DNA from: Paraburkholderia bryophila
GTDB taxonomy: Bacteria; Pseudomonadota; Gammaproteobacteria; Burkholderiales; Burkholderiaceae
NCBI RefSeq assembly: GCF_003269035.1
Contig: NZ_QLTK01000001.1
Location: 737,011 to 801,010 of the forward strand
Reading direction: 5' to 3'
Length of the DNA: 64,000 bases
In this document: piece by piece, positions 27,392 to 36,932 of the stretch
How the letters are laid out: the number at the start of each line of letters is the position of its first letter
Numbering within the stretch: the stretch's first letter is position 1
The notes under the pieces: model-generated
Database searches by the model: none
Told to the model about the DNA's origin: nothing
Seen by the model: the letters and a program-made list of their open reading frames with translations, nothing else
Program-made: the position numbers and the translations under genes

Positions 27392-27919
27392 TCACAGCGC
27401 CGGACTCGGCCCACGCTCCAGATACGTGGTCAGCGCAATATAACTGCGCGTGCCCGTGAAGCCTTCAATGGCATGAATCCGCGCCAGCAGTTGTTCGAGC
27501 GTCTGCGTATCGCGCGTGCGGACTTTGAGCAGCATCGCACTTTCGCCCGTCACCGTGTGAATCTCCTCGACGTCCGAGAGCTCCTTGAGCGCCAGCAGTT
27601 GCCGCGTGACCGCCCAGCTCGTCGTGTCGACATGCACGAATGCGAGCAACGGACGATTCAGCCGCGCGGCATCGAGCGCGGCGACGGTGGCCTTGATCAC
27701 GCCTTCTTTCTTCAAACGCCGCGCGCGCTCATGCACCGCGGGCGCCGACAGAAACAGCAGTTTGCCGAGTTCCGCGTAAGTGCGCGTGGCGTCTTGCGCG
27801 AGCAAGGCCAGCAGTTTGCGGTCCGTGTCGTCGAGCGCGGCCGCGACGGCGGGTTGCGCACCGGGTGCTTTCAGCGCCTTGCCGGTGCGGCTCGACGGTG
27901 GACGGGTGGTATCGGTCAT
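27392..27919 (-). CDS. Lrp/AsnC-family regulator
   Basis: 175 residues. A basic Pro/Ala-rich leader of about 27 residues precedes the AsnC helix-turn-helix (LDDTDRKLLALLAQDATRTYAELGKLL) and a RAM ligand-binding domain (AMLLKVRTRDTQTLEQLLARI). The start overlaps the stop of the acyl-CoA synthetase by 4 bases, so it is the last gene of the SDR/synthetase operon and may sense an amino- or organic-acid ligand tied to that pathway. Confidence 0.9.
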   Translation of the reverse strand: MTDTTRPPSSRTGKALKAPGAQPAVAAALDDTDRKLLALLAQDATRTYAELGKLLFLSAPAVHERARRLKKEGVIKATVAALDAARLNRPLLAFVHVDTTSWAVTRQLLALKELSDVEEIHTVTGESAMLLKVRTRDTQTLEQLLARIHAIEGFTGTRSYIALTTYLERGPSPAL

Positions 27920-29595
27920 CGGGATTCAAGTTTTGCGGCGGGATGTTCGCCATCTTGCCCGAGTCCGTCGCGCAACGCGCGGCGAATCACCTTGCCGGTG
28001 GCCGTCAACGGCAGGCTGTCGACAAAGCGGATCTCGCGCGGATACTCGTGCGCGGCGAGTCGCGTTTTGACATGCTGCTGGATTTCGCGCACCAAGGCGT
28101 CGTTGCCGGTAAAACCGGGTTTCAGCACCACGAACGCCATGACGATTTCGGTGCGTTCGCGATCGGGTGCACCGATCACGGCCGCCATCGACACCGCCGG
28201 ATGACGCAGCAGCGAATCCTCGATCGAAGCCGGGCCGATCCGGTAGCCGGCGCTCGTGATTACGTCGTCGCCACGGCCGACGAAGCGGATGAAACCGTCC
28301 GCGTCGCGCGTGCCGAGGTCGCCGGTCACCAGAAACTTGCCGCGGTATTTCTCGCGCGTGGCCGCTTCGTTGCCCCAGTAGCCGAGGAACATCACCGGAT
28401 CGGGCGCGGCCACCGCGATATCGCCGATCGCGCCTTGCGGTAGCTCGTTGCCGTGGGCGTCGACAATCGCCACATGATGCCCCGGCACCGCGCGGCCGAT
28501 CGCGCCGAAGCACGGCTCGAACAGCGCCGCGCACGACGACACCACCACGTTGCACTCGGTTTGCCCGTAGAACTCGTTGATCGTGACACCCAGCGCCTTG
28601 CGGCCCCAGCCGATCAATTCCTCGCCGAGCGATTCGCCGCCGCTCGCCACCGCGCGCAGCGCGAGCTGCCAGCGCTCGGGATGCTCGACGCCACGCATCA
28701 TCTTCAACGCCGTGGGCGGTAAAAACGTATGCGACACCGCGTGGCGCGCCATCAGATCGAACGCGGCCTCGCCGTCGAATTTCGCAAAGCGGCGCGCCAA
28801 TACGGCCACGCCGTGATGCCACGACGGCAACAGCACGTCGAACAGACCGCCGATCCACGCCCAGTCCGCAGGCGTCCACATGAGCGTGGCCTGCGCGGGG
28901 AAACCCTGTTGCGACAGCTCGACGCCCGGCAGATGCCCGAGCAGAACGCGATGGCCGTGCAACGCGCCCTTCGGCTTGCCGGTGGTGCCGGAGGTGTAGA
29001 TGATGACCGCGGGATCGTCGGCGCCGGTATCGGCCGGTGTGAAGTCGGCCGACGCGTTGCTCAGCGCGTGCCAGAACGAGCGGAGCGGATTTGCTTGCGC
29101 GGCGTCATCGCTGCTTTCATCGGCGAGATCCACGCTGAACACATTGCGTAAGGCCGGCAAGGCCGCGCGAATTTCGGCAATCTTTTGCACACCCGCGTGG
29201 TCGGTGATCAACGCGACCGCGCCGCTGTCGCCCAGGCGGTGTTCGATCGCATCGATGCCGAACAGCGCGAACAGCGGCACGGCCACCATGCCCGCCTTGT
29301 ACGCGGCGAGATGCGCGACGGCCGTCTCGATCGACTGCGACAGGAAAATGCCGATACGGTCGCCGCGTTGCGCACCCGCTGCGCGCAGCGCGTTGGCGAA
29401 ACGATCCGACAGCGCCTTTAATTCGTCGAACGTGTAGTGCGTGGCGCGGCCTTCGGGATCTTCATAGATCAGCGCGAGACGTCCGGAACCGTCGGCCCAT
29501 TTGTCGCAGACGTCCACGCCGATGTTGTAGCGCGGCGGAATCCGCCACGCGAAGCGGGCCGTCAGCGACTCGTAGGTCTGGCCGTCGAGATTCAT
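27916..29595 (-). CDS. Acyl-CoA synthetase (AMP-forming)
   Basis: 559 residues from MNLDGQTYESLTARFAWRIP. The P-loop-like AMP-binding motif VIIYTSGTTGKPKGALHGH lies near residues 180-198, NEFYGQTECN is the A5 motif and LPLTATGKVIRRALRD is the A10 motif with the catalytic lysine. The whole looks like the acetoacetyl/medium-chain acyl-CoA synthetase group. It is linked by ATGA overlaps to both the SDR upstream and the Lrp gene downstream. Confidence 0.92.
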   Translation of the reverse strand: MNLDGQTYESLTARFAWRIPPRYNIGVDVCDKWADGSGRLALIYEDPEGRATHYTFDELKALSDRFANALRAAGAQRGDRIGIFLSQSIETAVAHLAAYKAGMVAVPLFALFGIDAIEHRLGDSGAVALITDHAGVQKIAEIRAALPALRNVFSVDLADESSDDAAQANPLRSFWHALSNASADFTPADTGADDPAVIIYTSGTTGKPKGALHGHRVLLGHLPGVELSQQGFPAQATLMWTPADWAWIGGLFDVLLPSWHHGVAVLARRFAKFDGEAAFDLMARHAVSHTFLPPTALKMMRGVEHPERWQLALRAVASGGESLGEELIGWGRKALGVTINEFYGQTECNVVVSSCAALFEPCFGAIGRAVPGHHVAIVDAHGNELPQGAIGDIAVAAPDPVMFLGYWGNEAATREKYRGKFLVTGDLGTRDADGFIRFVGRGDDVITSAGYRIGPASIEDSLLRHPAVSMAAVIGAPDRERTEIVMAFVVLKPGFTGNDALVREIQQHVKTRLAAHEYPREIRFVDSLPLTATGKVIRRALRDGLGQDGEHPAAKLESR

Positions 29596-30509
29596 GGTGT
29601 CTGCTCCTGCAAGCCGGTCGGCGGTTGATAGCGTGGGAAACCGTTGTACTCGATCGTACGCCCGGCAGCGGGCAGCGGCCATGAATGGCGCGCGTTCGGC
29701 ACGCCGCCATCCACGCGAATCACCGTGCCGTTGATAAACGCCGACGCCTCCGACAGCAGAAAGACGGCCGCGCTCGCCAGTTCGGACTCGGTGCCGAAGC
29801 GTTGCAGCGGCACTTTGTGTTTCAGCGAACGCAGCAGCGTCCGATAGCTTTCGTCATAGCTGTCCATGCCGGCGGAAGCGATCCAGCCCGGCGCGACCGC
29901 GTTGACCCTCACGCCCGAGTGCCCCCATTCGCACGCGGCGGTTTCCGTGAAGTTCCACACGCCTGCGCGCGCCGCGCCCGAGTGGCCCATGCCGGGCATG
30001 CCGCCCCAGATGTCGGCCAGCATATTGACGATCGCGCCGCCGTGGTGCTGCATCCATTGCGTGTAGCACTCGCGGGACATCAGGAAGGTACCGTGCAGAT
30101 TGTTGCGTACCACGGCGTCCCAGCCGTTCAGCGAAATCGTCTCCAGCTTCGCAGGGAATTGGCCGCCGGCGCAGTTGAAAAGGCCGTCGATCTGACCGAG
30201 GTTCTGAACCACGGCGGCAACCGTGTCGCGCACCTGCTGTTCGTTACGGATATCGCACGAGTAGATGCGATGACCGCTGACGTTTTGATGATCGGCGACG
30301 AGTTCGGCTTGCACGGCTTCGAGTTTGTCCGGACTACGGCCGATCAATGCGATCGTTGCGCCCAACGCGGCGAGTTCATGCGCCGTACAGCGGCCCAGCC
30401 CGCTCCCCGCCCCCGTGACGACGATAACCTTGCCTGCGAACAGGCCTTCGCGGAAGACAGAACGGTAGCCGTTCAACGACGGCGAAGTACTCGGCGAAGC
30501 GGTGGGCAT
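29592..30509 (-). CDS. SDR-family oxidoreductase (2,4-dienoyl-CoA reductase-like)
   Basis: 305 residues. The NAD(P) motif TGAGSGLGRCTAHELA lies at about residues 32-47, and NCAGGQFPA is the NAG-type motif. The usual YxxxK is not obvious: the site reads SGAARAGVWNFTETAA, so the catalytic Tyr is replaced, as in peroxisomal-type 2,4-dienoyl-CoA reductases. This fits a role with the acyl-CoA synthetase. It is the first gene of the operon and divergent from tetR. Confidence 0.85.
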   Translation of the reverse strand: MPTASPSTSPSLNGYRSVFREGLFAGKVIVVTGAGSGLGRCTAHELAALGATIALIGRSPDKLEAVQAELVADHQNVSGHRIYSCDIRNEQQVRDTVAAVVQNLGQIDGLFNCAGGQFPAKLETISLNGWDAVVRNNLHGTFLMSRECYTQWMQHHGGAIVNMLADIWGGMPGMGHSGAARAGVWNFTETAACEWGHSGVRVNAVAPGWIASAGMDSYDESYRTLLRSLKHKVPLQRFGTESELASAAVFLLSEASAFINGTVIRVDGGVPNARHSWPLPAAGRTIEYNGFPRYQPPTGLQEQTP

Positions 30510-30546
30510 TCGGGTGTCTCCTTCACAATCTGCTCGATATCAATTT

Positions 30547-30561
30547 TTGAGTTTAGCTCAA
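30547..30561. promoter_or_regulatory. TetR operator copy 1 (TTGAG-N5-CTCAA)
   Basis: TTGAGTTTAGCTCAA, 5-bp inverted arms around five bases, 37 bp before the SDR start on the minus strand. A second copy with the same arms and spacing lies 85 bp away next to tetR. Confidence 0.65.
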
Positions 30562-30631
30562 GTTGTATGAACGCACAGCGTCGAGCCAGTTTTTGGCTCG
30601 AACCTATACCAAACTATCACTTCAAATACAT

Positions 30632-30646
30632 TTGAGCTAGACTCAA
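30632..30646. promoter_or_regulatory. TetR operator copy 2 (TTGAG-N5-CTCAA)
   Basis: TTGAGCTAGACTCAA lies 32 bp before the tetR ATG. The shared geometry with copy 1 suggests that TetR represses both itself and the SDR/acyl-CoA synthetase operon. Confidence 0.65.
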
Positions 30647-30677
30647 CTCACACACTTCTACTTTCCTTCTATCGACA

Positions 30678-31382
30678 ATGACCGTCTCCGCCGCATCCCG
30701 TCGCGTGCCTGTGCAGGCGCGTTCCGAGCAACGTCTCAGGGCTATTCTCGAGGCCGCACGGCTCGTCTTCTCCGAGGTCGGCTATGCGTCCGCCACGATG
30801 ACGGAGATTGCGCGCCGAGTGGGTGTATCGGAGGCGACGATCTTCACGTACTTCGCCAGCAAACGGGATCTGTGCGTACGCGTGCTGGGCAATTGGTACG
30901 ATGAAATCATCGCGCAGGTGGAAAGCGAATTGCCGCTGATCGACGGCACGCGCAGCCGGTTCGCCTACCTGGTGCGCACGCATCTATACCGATTAACGGT
31001 GGACGGAACCGGCTTGTGCGCACTGATTCTTTCCGAGGGCCGCGAGAAAGACGACAAGTTCGGCGACGTCATCGTCGAACTACAGCGCCGCTATACGGCG
31101 CCGATGATGCGGGTACTTGCCGAGGGTGTTGCCAGTGGCGACGTGCGGGACGACATGCCGCTCGGCCTGTTGCGTTCGGCCATATACGGCCCGATGGAGC
31201 ATGTGCTATGGGACGCCGTGCGCAAACAGAGGGAAGTCGACATCGAAGCGACAGCCGCGTCGTTGAGCGACCTGCTGTGGCAAGGACTGGTGCCACCCGA
31301 CACGCGGCGGGCGGCGTTGCGGCAATTGCGCAACGATATTGTGGGCGCGGTAAGGCGATTCGAAGCGGCGGAGTCGAAATAA
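30678..31382 (+). CDS. TetR-family transcriptional regulator
   Basis: 234 residues. The N-terminal helix-turn-helix (RLVFSEVGYASATMTEIARRVGVSEATIFTYFASKRDL) is textbook TetR and is followed by an all-helical ligand domain. It is divergent from the SDR/acyl-CoA synthetase operon with two matching palindromes in between, so an acyl-CoA or fatty acid effector is plausible. Confidence 0.93.
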   Translation: MTVSAASRRVPVQARSEQRLRAILEAARLVFSEVGYASATMTEIARRVGVSEATIFTYFASKRDLCVRVLGNWYDEIIAQVESELPLIDGTRSRFAYLVRTHLYRLTVDGTGLCALILSEGREKDDKFGDVIVELQRRYTAPMMRVLAEGVASGDVRDDMPLGLLRSAIYGPMEHVLWDAVRKQREVDIEATAASLSDLLWQGLVPPDTRRAALRQLRNDIVGAVRRFEAAESK

Positions 31383-31477
31383 ACACGCGCGCGTCTCCCG
31401 GGGCACGCTACGCCACGCCACACGTTCAACGCTAGCTAAGCGCGCGAACACGGCGTACTCGTGCCGACATGGGTCAA

Positions 31478-32830
31478 TCACGCGGAACGTGGCACCTCTT
31501 CGCGCTCCGGCATGCTACCCGGCGCGGCCGCCGCTTCCACCTGTGACACCGGCGCCACCAGCACCCCCGGCCCCGGCTTCGCCAATGCCGCCTTCATGCG
31601 ATCGCGATCCAGTTCCTTCTCCCACGCCGCGATCACGATCGACGCCACGCCGTTGCCCATCGTATTGGTCAACGCCCGGCACTCGGACATGAAACGGTCG
31701 ATGCCGAGTATCAGCACCATCGCCGTCACCGGTACGGTCGGCACTACGGAAAGACTCGCGGCCAGCGTGATAAAACCCCCGCCCGTCACCCCCGTCGAGC
31801 CCTTCGAGGTGAGCATCGTCACCGCCAGCAAGGTGATCTCCTGGGCGAGCGTCAAATGCGTATTGGTGGCCTGAGCGAGAAACAGCACCGCCAGCGTCAT
31901 GTAGATATTCGTGCCGTCCAGATTGAACGAGTAGCCGGTCGGCACCACGAGCCCCACGATCCCGCGCGAGCAGCCGAGCCGCTCGAGCTTTTCCATCAAT
32001 TGCGGCAATGCGGCTTCGGAGGTCGACGTGCCGAGCACGATCAGCAGTTCGTCCTTGATGTAGACCACGAAACGCCACAGACTGAATCCGCAGGCGCGCG
32101 CAATCAGGCCGAGGCCGCATGAGACGAACAGGAACGCGGTCAGATAAAACGTGCCGATCAGTTTCATCATCGGCAGCAGCGAGACGATGCCGTATTTGCC
32201 GATCGTGAACGCAATCGCGCCGAACGCGCCGAGCGGCGCGAGGCTGGTGATCATGCGCACGATTCTGAAAAAGGTTTTCGACAGCAGTTCGATCAAACCG
32301 ATCAGCGGTTTCGCGGGCTCGCCCATCACGGCCAGCGCGGTGCCGAACAGCATCGCGATCAGCAGCACCGGCAGAATGTCGCCCTGCGTGAACGCGCCGG
32401 CGAACGTCTCGGGAATGATATGCATGAAGAAGCCCGTGAGCCCATCGCCATGTGCGGCTTGCGCGGTATAGGACGACACCGCGCCGGCGTCGAGCGTGGC
32501 GGGGTCGACGTTGAAGCCCGCGCCCGGTTGCAGCACATGCGCGGCCAGCAAACCGATCGCCAGCGCCAGCGTCGACACGACCTCGAAATACAGCAGCGCC
32601 TTGCCGCCGACCCGGCCCACCTTGCGCATGTCGTGCATGCTCGCAATGCCGGTCACGACCGTGCAGAAAATCACCGGGCTGATGATCATGCGCACGAGTT
32701 TGATAAAGGCATCGCCGAGCGGCTTCATCGCCACCGCGTGGCTCGGCCAATAATGACCGAAGGCCACGCCGATCACGATCGCGACGATCACCTGCATGTA
32801 CAGCACCTTGTAAAGCGGTTTGCGTTTCAT
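31478..32830 (-). CDS. dctA: C4-dicarboxylate/proton symporter DctA
   Basis: 450 residues from [18 protein letters not shown], with a strong GGAGGAGA ribosome site; the longer upstream frame lacks support. About eight membrane helices and the DAACS signatures are present, including [17 protein letters not shown] and [13 protein letters not shown] (re-entrant loop) and an early RMIISPVIF. It takes up succinate, fumarate, malate and related acids. It lies 117 bp after leuD on the same strand, suggesting joint expression with the dehydratase. Confidence 0.95.
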   Translation of the reverse strand: MKRKPLYKVLYMQVIVAIVIGVAFGHYWPSHAVAMKPLGDAFIKLVRMIISPVIFCTVVTGIASMHDMRKVGRVGGKALLYFEVVSTLALAIGLLAAHVLQPGAGFNVDPATLDAGAVSSYTAQAAHGDGLTGFFMHIIPETFAGAFTQGDILPVLLIAMLFGTALAVMGEPAKPLIGLIELLSKTFFRIVRMITSLAPLGAFGAIAFTIGKYGIVSLLPMMKLIGTFYLTAFLFVSCGLGLIARACGFSLWRFVVYIKDELLIVLGTSTSEAALPQLMEKLERLGCSRGIVGLVVPTGYSFNLDGTNIYMTLAVLFLAQATNTHLTLAQEITLLAVTMLTSKGSTGVTGGGFITLAASLSVVPTVPVTAMVLILGIDRFMSECRALTNTMGNGVASIVIAAWEKELDRDRMKAALAKPGPGVLVAPVSQVEAAAAPGSMPEREEVPRSA

Positions 32831-32946
32831 GTCTCCTCCGATTTGCTTCAGGCAAATTTTGGGCAAAGCGCGACCCTTCCCTTCTCGCGGGGATTGGGTC
32901 ACGCGTTGCGGTTGAACGACGGCGCGGCACGCCGCCTGACTGACGG

Positions 32947-33582
32947 TTACAACACGGCGGCCCAGGGGTGCCGGGCGAGGTGAGCGCACTCGAAGGCTTC
33001 GATATCCGGCAGCGAGGCGAGCGTGAGGTCGATGGTGTCCATGCCTTCGATCACCATCTGCCTATGCCGCGCGCCGAGCGGAAACGGGAAGACGAGGCCG
33101 CCGACGGACGTCACAGTTTGTTTCTCGATGTCGATATGCAGTTGCGCGGCGGGATACGCGCTTGCGTCGCGCAGCAGCACGTCGATCTGCTCGCGCGCCA
33201 GTTGCACCAGCAACAAGCGGTTATTCATCGCGTTCGAATAGAAAATCTCCGCGAAACTCGGCGCGATGATGGCGTCGAAACCGCCTTGCTGAAGTCCCCA
33301 GACCGCGTGCTCGCGACTCGACCCGCAACCAAAATTCGCGCCGCCCAGCAGAATACGTGCGCCGCGAAAAGCCGGTTGATTGAGCACGCAGTCGTCGCGC
33401 GGCGCGCCTTGCGCATCGAAACGCAGGTCGTACAGCAGACCCTGGCTGAGCCCGGCCTTGTCGATAATGCGCAGGAACTGCTTCGGCATGATCTGATCGG
33501 TGTCGAGGTTGTCGATCGGCAACGGCGCGGCCGTGCCGTGAATGCTCGTCAATCTCGTGACGCGGGTGGAATTCGTGCTCAT
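32947..33582 (-). CDS. leuD: 3-isopropylmalate dehydratase-type small subunit
   Basis: 211 residues: [33 protein letters not shown] and [12 protein letters not shown] are diagnostic of the swivelling small subunit of LeuCD-type hydro-lyases. It overlaps leuC by 4 bases. The absence of leuB and leuA nearby and the presence of DctA downstream suggest that this pair may work on citraconate/methylmalate-type acids rather than leucine synthesis, or may be a second copy. Confidence 0.92.
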   Translation of the reverse strand: MSTNSTRVTRLTSIHGTAAPLPIDNLDTDQIMPKQFLRIIDKAGLSQGLLYDLRFDAQGAPRDDCVLNQPAFRGARILLGGANFGCGSSREHAVWGLQQGGFDAIIAPSFAEIFYSNAMNNRLLLVQLAREQIDVLLRDASAYPAAQLHIDIEKQTVTSVGGLVFPFPLGARHRQMVIEGMDTIDLTLASLPDIEAFECAHLARHPWAAVL

Positions 33583-35009
33583 GATTGCGTCTCCAGCGTG
33601 CGGACGTCGGTGATGCGTCCAGTCAAGGCGGCCGCTGCGGCCATCGCGGGGCTCATCAGATGCGTGCGGCCGCCGCGCCCCTGGCGCCCTTCGAAATTGC
33701 GGTTGGTGGTGGATGCGCAGCGCTCGCCGGCCGTCAGAAAATCGTCGTTCATCGCCAGACACATCGAACAGCCGGGTTCGCGCCATTCGAAGCCCGCCTC
33801 GCGCAGCGTCGCGGCCACGCCTTCGGCTTCCGCCTGACGACGCACGCTGCCCGAGCCCGGCACGACCATCGCGCGCACGCCTTGGGCGACATGGCGACCC
33901 GCCACGATGGCGGCGACGATACGCAAGTCCTCGATCCGTCCGTTGGTGCAGGAGCCGATAAACACGCGATCGATCGGCGTGCCGGCAATCGGCTGCCCGG
34001 CATCGAGGCCGATATAGTCGAGCGCACGCCGCAACGATGCGGCGGCTTCCGGCGTGGCCTGGGCGGTGGCCGACGGAATTCGCGCGTCGACCGCGATGGC
34101 CTGATCGGGACTCGTGCCCCACGTGACGAACGGCGCGATGTCGTGCGCGTCGAAACGGTGTTCGATATCGAAGCGCGCGCCCGGGTCCGATTTCAGTTCG
34201 CGCCAGTCGTTCAGCGCGGCGTTCCAGGCGGCGTCGTCGAGCGACGCGGCATGGGCGCGGACATACTCGAACGTCGTCGCATCGGGCGCGATCAGCGCGG
34301 CGCGCGCGCCCGCTTCGACGGTCATATTGCACAAGGTCATGCGTGCTTCCGCCGACAGCGACGCAATCGTCGAACCAGCGAATTCCACCGCATAACCGCG
34401 CGCGCCTTGCGCGCCGATCCGGCTGATGATCCACAGAATCACATCCTTCGACGAGGTGCCGTACGGCAACGCGCCGTCGATCGTGATCCGCATGGTCTGC
34501 GCGATGCGGTACACCAGCGTCTGCGTGGCAAGCACATGCTCCACCTCCGACGTGCCGATGCCGAAGCCAAGCGCACCGAGTGCGCCATACGTGGTGGTGT
34601 GGCTGTCGCCGCACAGCACGGCCATGCCGGGACGGATCAGACCGCGCTCCGGTGCGACGATATGTTCGATGCCTTGCAGCGGATCGTTGGCATCGTGCAA
34701 TTGAATTCCGGCCGCGCTGCAATTGCGCGCCAGGTTAGTCGCCTGCAATAGCGAGGCGGCGTCGCGAATCACGCGGGGCGACTCCGCGTGCGTCGGGATG
34801 ATATGGCTGACCACCGCAAGCTGCTGCTTCGGACGGCGTACATGGCGGGCCTTGTCCTTCAACGCGCTGAATGCCTGCGGGCTGGTGTATTCGTTCATCA
34901 GATGCAGATCGACGTACAGCAGCACGTTCTGCGCATCGATCCGTTTGACGACGTGCGAATCGACCAGCTTCTGATAGAAGGTAAGAGAGGGAGATGACAT
35001 GGTGGACAC
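33579..35009 (-). CDS. leuC: 3-isopropylmalate dehydratase-type large subunit
   Basis: About 476 residues. The aconitase-family iron-sulfur cysteines are visible in VFIGSCTNGRIEDL and PGCSMCLAMND, with GDSHTTTYGALGALGFGIGTSEVEHVLA near residues 133-160. The first codon could be the GTG at 35009 or, more likely, the ATG at 35000 (MSSPSLTFYQKLVDSHVV). The next upstream gene, a hydrolase, ends only a few bases before it. It forms a heterodimer with the downstream small subunit. Confidence 0.92.
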   Translation of the reverse strand: MSTMSSPSLTFYQKLVDSHVVKRIDAQNVLLYVDLHLMNEYTSPQAFSALKDKARHVRRPKQQLAVVSHIIPTHAESPRVIRDAASLLQATNLARNCSAAGIQLHDANDPLQGIEHIVAPERGLIRPGMAVLCGDSHTTTYGALGALGFGIGTSEVEHVLATQTLVYRIAQTMRITIDGALPYGTSSKDVILWIISRIGAQGARGYAVEFAGSTIASLSAEARMTLCNMTVEAGARAALIAPDATTFEYVRAHAASLDDAAWNAALNDWRELKSDPGARFDIEHRFDAHDIAPFVTWGTSPDQAIAVDARIPSATAQATPEAAASLRRALDYIGLDAGQPIAGTPIDRVFIGSCTNGRIEDLRIVAAIVAGRHVAQGVRAMVVPGSGSVRRQAEAEGVAATLREAGFEWREPGCSMCLAMNDDFLTAGERCASTTNRNFEGRQGRGGRTHLMSPAMAAAAALTGRITDVRTLETQS

Positions 35010-35013
35010 GCGC

Positions 35014-35892
35014 CTAAGCCTGCAAGAACGGAAGCACGCGTTCGAGCAGCAACTCGGGCGCTTCCTCGGGAATGTAATGACCGCACGGCAACGCCTCGCC
35101 GCTCACCTGCGCCGACCATTGCCGCCATTCGGCGAGCGGCTCGAAGCACTGTTCGATCACGCCTTGCGCGCCCCATAACGCGAGAAACGCGCAGCCGATC
35201 TTTTGCCCTTCGTCCAGCGAGGCGCGGTCGTGATCGAGGTCGATCGAGATACTCGCGCGATAGTCCTCGCAGATGCCGTGCGCGGTCGCGGGGTCGCTCA
35301 GACAGCGCAGATACTCCGCGTACGCCTGCCCGGTGAACGGTGCGAGCCCGGCACTGCGCGCGCCGATGGTCTGCTTCAGATACAGATCGGCGTCCGCGCG
35401 AATCAGCGTCTCGGGAAACGGCGCGGGCCGCACGAGAAAAAACCAGTGCCAGTAAGCGCGTGCGAAGGCAAACGAGGTTTGCTCGTACATCGCGAGCGTC
35501 GGCGCGACGTCGAGCGTCACGAGTTTCGTCACGGCGTGCGGATGATCGAGCGCCATGCGCGCGGCGACCCGTCCGCCGCGATCGTGACCGATCACGGCGA
35601 ATTGGCTGAAGCCTTGCGCGTGCATCAACGCAACCTGATCCGCGGCCATGCGGCGTTTCGAATAATTGCTGTGATCGTGCGCGCCGGGCGGTTTGCCGCT
35701 GTCGCCGTAACCGCGCAAATCCGCGGCGATCACCGTGAAGTGCCGCGCCAGCGCGGGCGCGACCTTGTGCCAGATCGCGTGGGTCTGCGGATGGCCGTGC
35801 AGCAACAGCAAAGCCGGCCCCCTGCCGCCGCGAATCGCGTTGATCCGAATCCCGTCGACTTCGGCCGACGCGTCTATGAAGTCTGCAAACAT
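35014..35892 (-). CDS. Alpha/beta hydrolase, haloacetate-dehalogenase-like
   Basis: 292 residues from MFADFIDASAEVDG, with a CCGGAGG ribosome site. LLLLHGHPQTHAIWHKVA is the oxyanion region, VIGHDRGGRVAARMALDHP the nucleophile elbow with Asp, and LPCGHYIPEEAPE the catalytic histidine. An Asp nucleophile with GHDRGG is typical of fluoroacetate/haloacetate dehalogenases and epoxide hydrolases. It begins the group with leuC, leuD and dctA, so it may release a hydroxy acid for that route. Confidence 0.88.
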   Translation of the reverse strand: MFADFIDASAEVDGIRINAIRGGRGPALLLLHGHPQTHAIWHKVAPALARHFTVIAADLRGYGDSGKPPGAHDHSNYSKRRMAADQVALMHAQGFSQFAVIGHDRGGRVAARMALDHPHAVTKLVTLDVAPTLAMYEQTSFAFARAYWHWFFLVRPAPFPETLIRADADLYLKQTIGARSAGLAPFTGQAYAEYLRCLSDPATAHGICEDYRASISIDLDHDRASLDEGQKIGCAFLALWGAQGVIEQCFEPLAEWRQWSAQVSGEALPCGHYIPEEAPELLLERVLPFLQA

Positions 35893-35986
35893 CGTTGCCT
35901 CCGGTGTGTGAATGCAGTCTAATTGATGCCTGCAGCGATGTGGTTTCTCTTCAGGCAATCCAGAATTAACTTTTAGGAACGAATCA

Positions 35987-36889
35987 ATGGACGGCTTTTC
36001 CGACCTGAATCTGTTCGCCCTGGTCGCGCGCCACCGCAATCTGGCCGCCGCCGCGCGCGAACTCGGCGTGACGCCGCCGTCCATCAGCAAACGCCTCGCG
36101 CAACTCGAACAGCGCCTCGGCGTGCGGCTGGTCAACCGCACCACGCGGCGCGTCAGTCTTACGGCCGAGGGCGAGATCTATCTGACGAACGGCTCGCGCA
36201 TCCTCGACGATCTCGCCGAACTCGAACAGCTGGTGACGCAGAGCCGCGCCGAACCGACCGGTCTGTTGAGGGTGAACGCGTCGTTCGGTTTCGGCCGCGC
36301 GCATATTGCGCCGGCCATTTCGCGCTTCAGCGAGCGCTTTGCGTCGATGAAGATTCAACTCCATCTGACCGACCGGCCGCTGAGCTTGCAGGAGGAAGGC
36401 TTCGATCTCGGCATTCGTTTCGGCGACGTGCCGGACGCGCGCATCAATGCGCGTTTGCTGTTGAAGAACCAGCGTCTGGTGTGCGCGTCGCCGGCTTATC
36501 TGAAGCGGCATGGTGCGCCGCTCATGCCGCACGATCTCACGCGCCACGCGTGCCTGGTGTTACGCGAAAACGAATCGGCGTATGGCACGTGGCATTTTTC
36601 GCGCGGCAAGAAATCGGAGACGGTAAAGGTAGACGGCCCGTTGAGCAGCAACGACGGCAGCGTCGTGTTGAAATGGGCGCTCGACGGTCGCGGCATGACC
36701 GTGCGCTCGGCGTGGGAAATCGGCGAACACGTGCGGCGCGGCGAGCTGGTACCGGTGTTGAGCGACTGGACGCTGCCGAATGCGGACATCCACGCAATCT
36801 ATCTGGAGCGGCACAGCCTGTCGGCCAAGCTCAGAACGTTTATCGACTTCCTCGGCGACGAGTTGCGGGAGAGCGTGAAGCCGATCTAG
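35987..36889 (+). CDS. LysR-family regulator
   Basis: 300 residues. The N-terminal wHTH (NLFALVARHRNLAAAARELGVTPPSISKRLAQLEQRLG) is followed by a LysR substrate-binding domain (FDLGIRFGDVPDARINARLLL). It is divergent from the hydrolase/leuCD/dctA group 95 bp away, the classical arrangement for control of that group. Confidence 0.93.
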   Translation: MDGFSDLNLFALVARHRNLAAAARELGVTPPSISKRLAQLEQRLGVRLVNRTTRRVSLTAEGEIYLTNGSRILDDLAELEQLVTQSRAEPTGLLRVNASFGFGRAHIAPAISRFSERFASMKIQLHLTDRPLSLQEEGFDLGIRFGDVPDARINARLLLKNQRLVCASPAYLKRHGAPLMPHDLTRHACLVLRENESAYGTWHFSRGKKSETVKVDGPLSSNDGSVVLKWALDGRGMTVRSAWEIGEHVRRGELVPVLSDWTLPNADIHAIYLERHSLSAKLRTFIDFLGDELRESVKPI

Positions 36890-36932
36890 AGCGCGTACGG
36901 CGGGTGCGGCGGTCGCGCCGCAGGCATGACCG

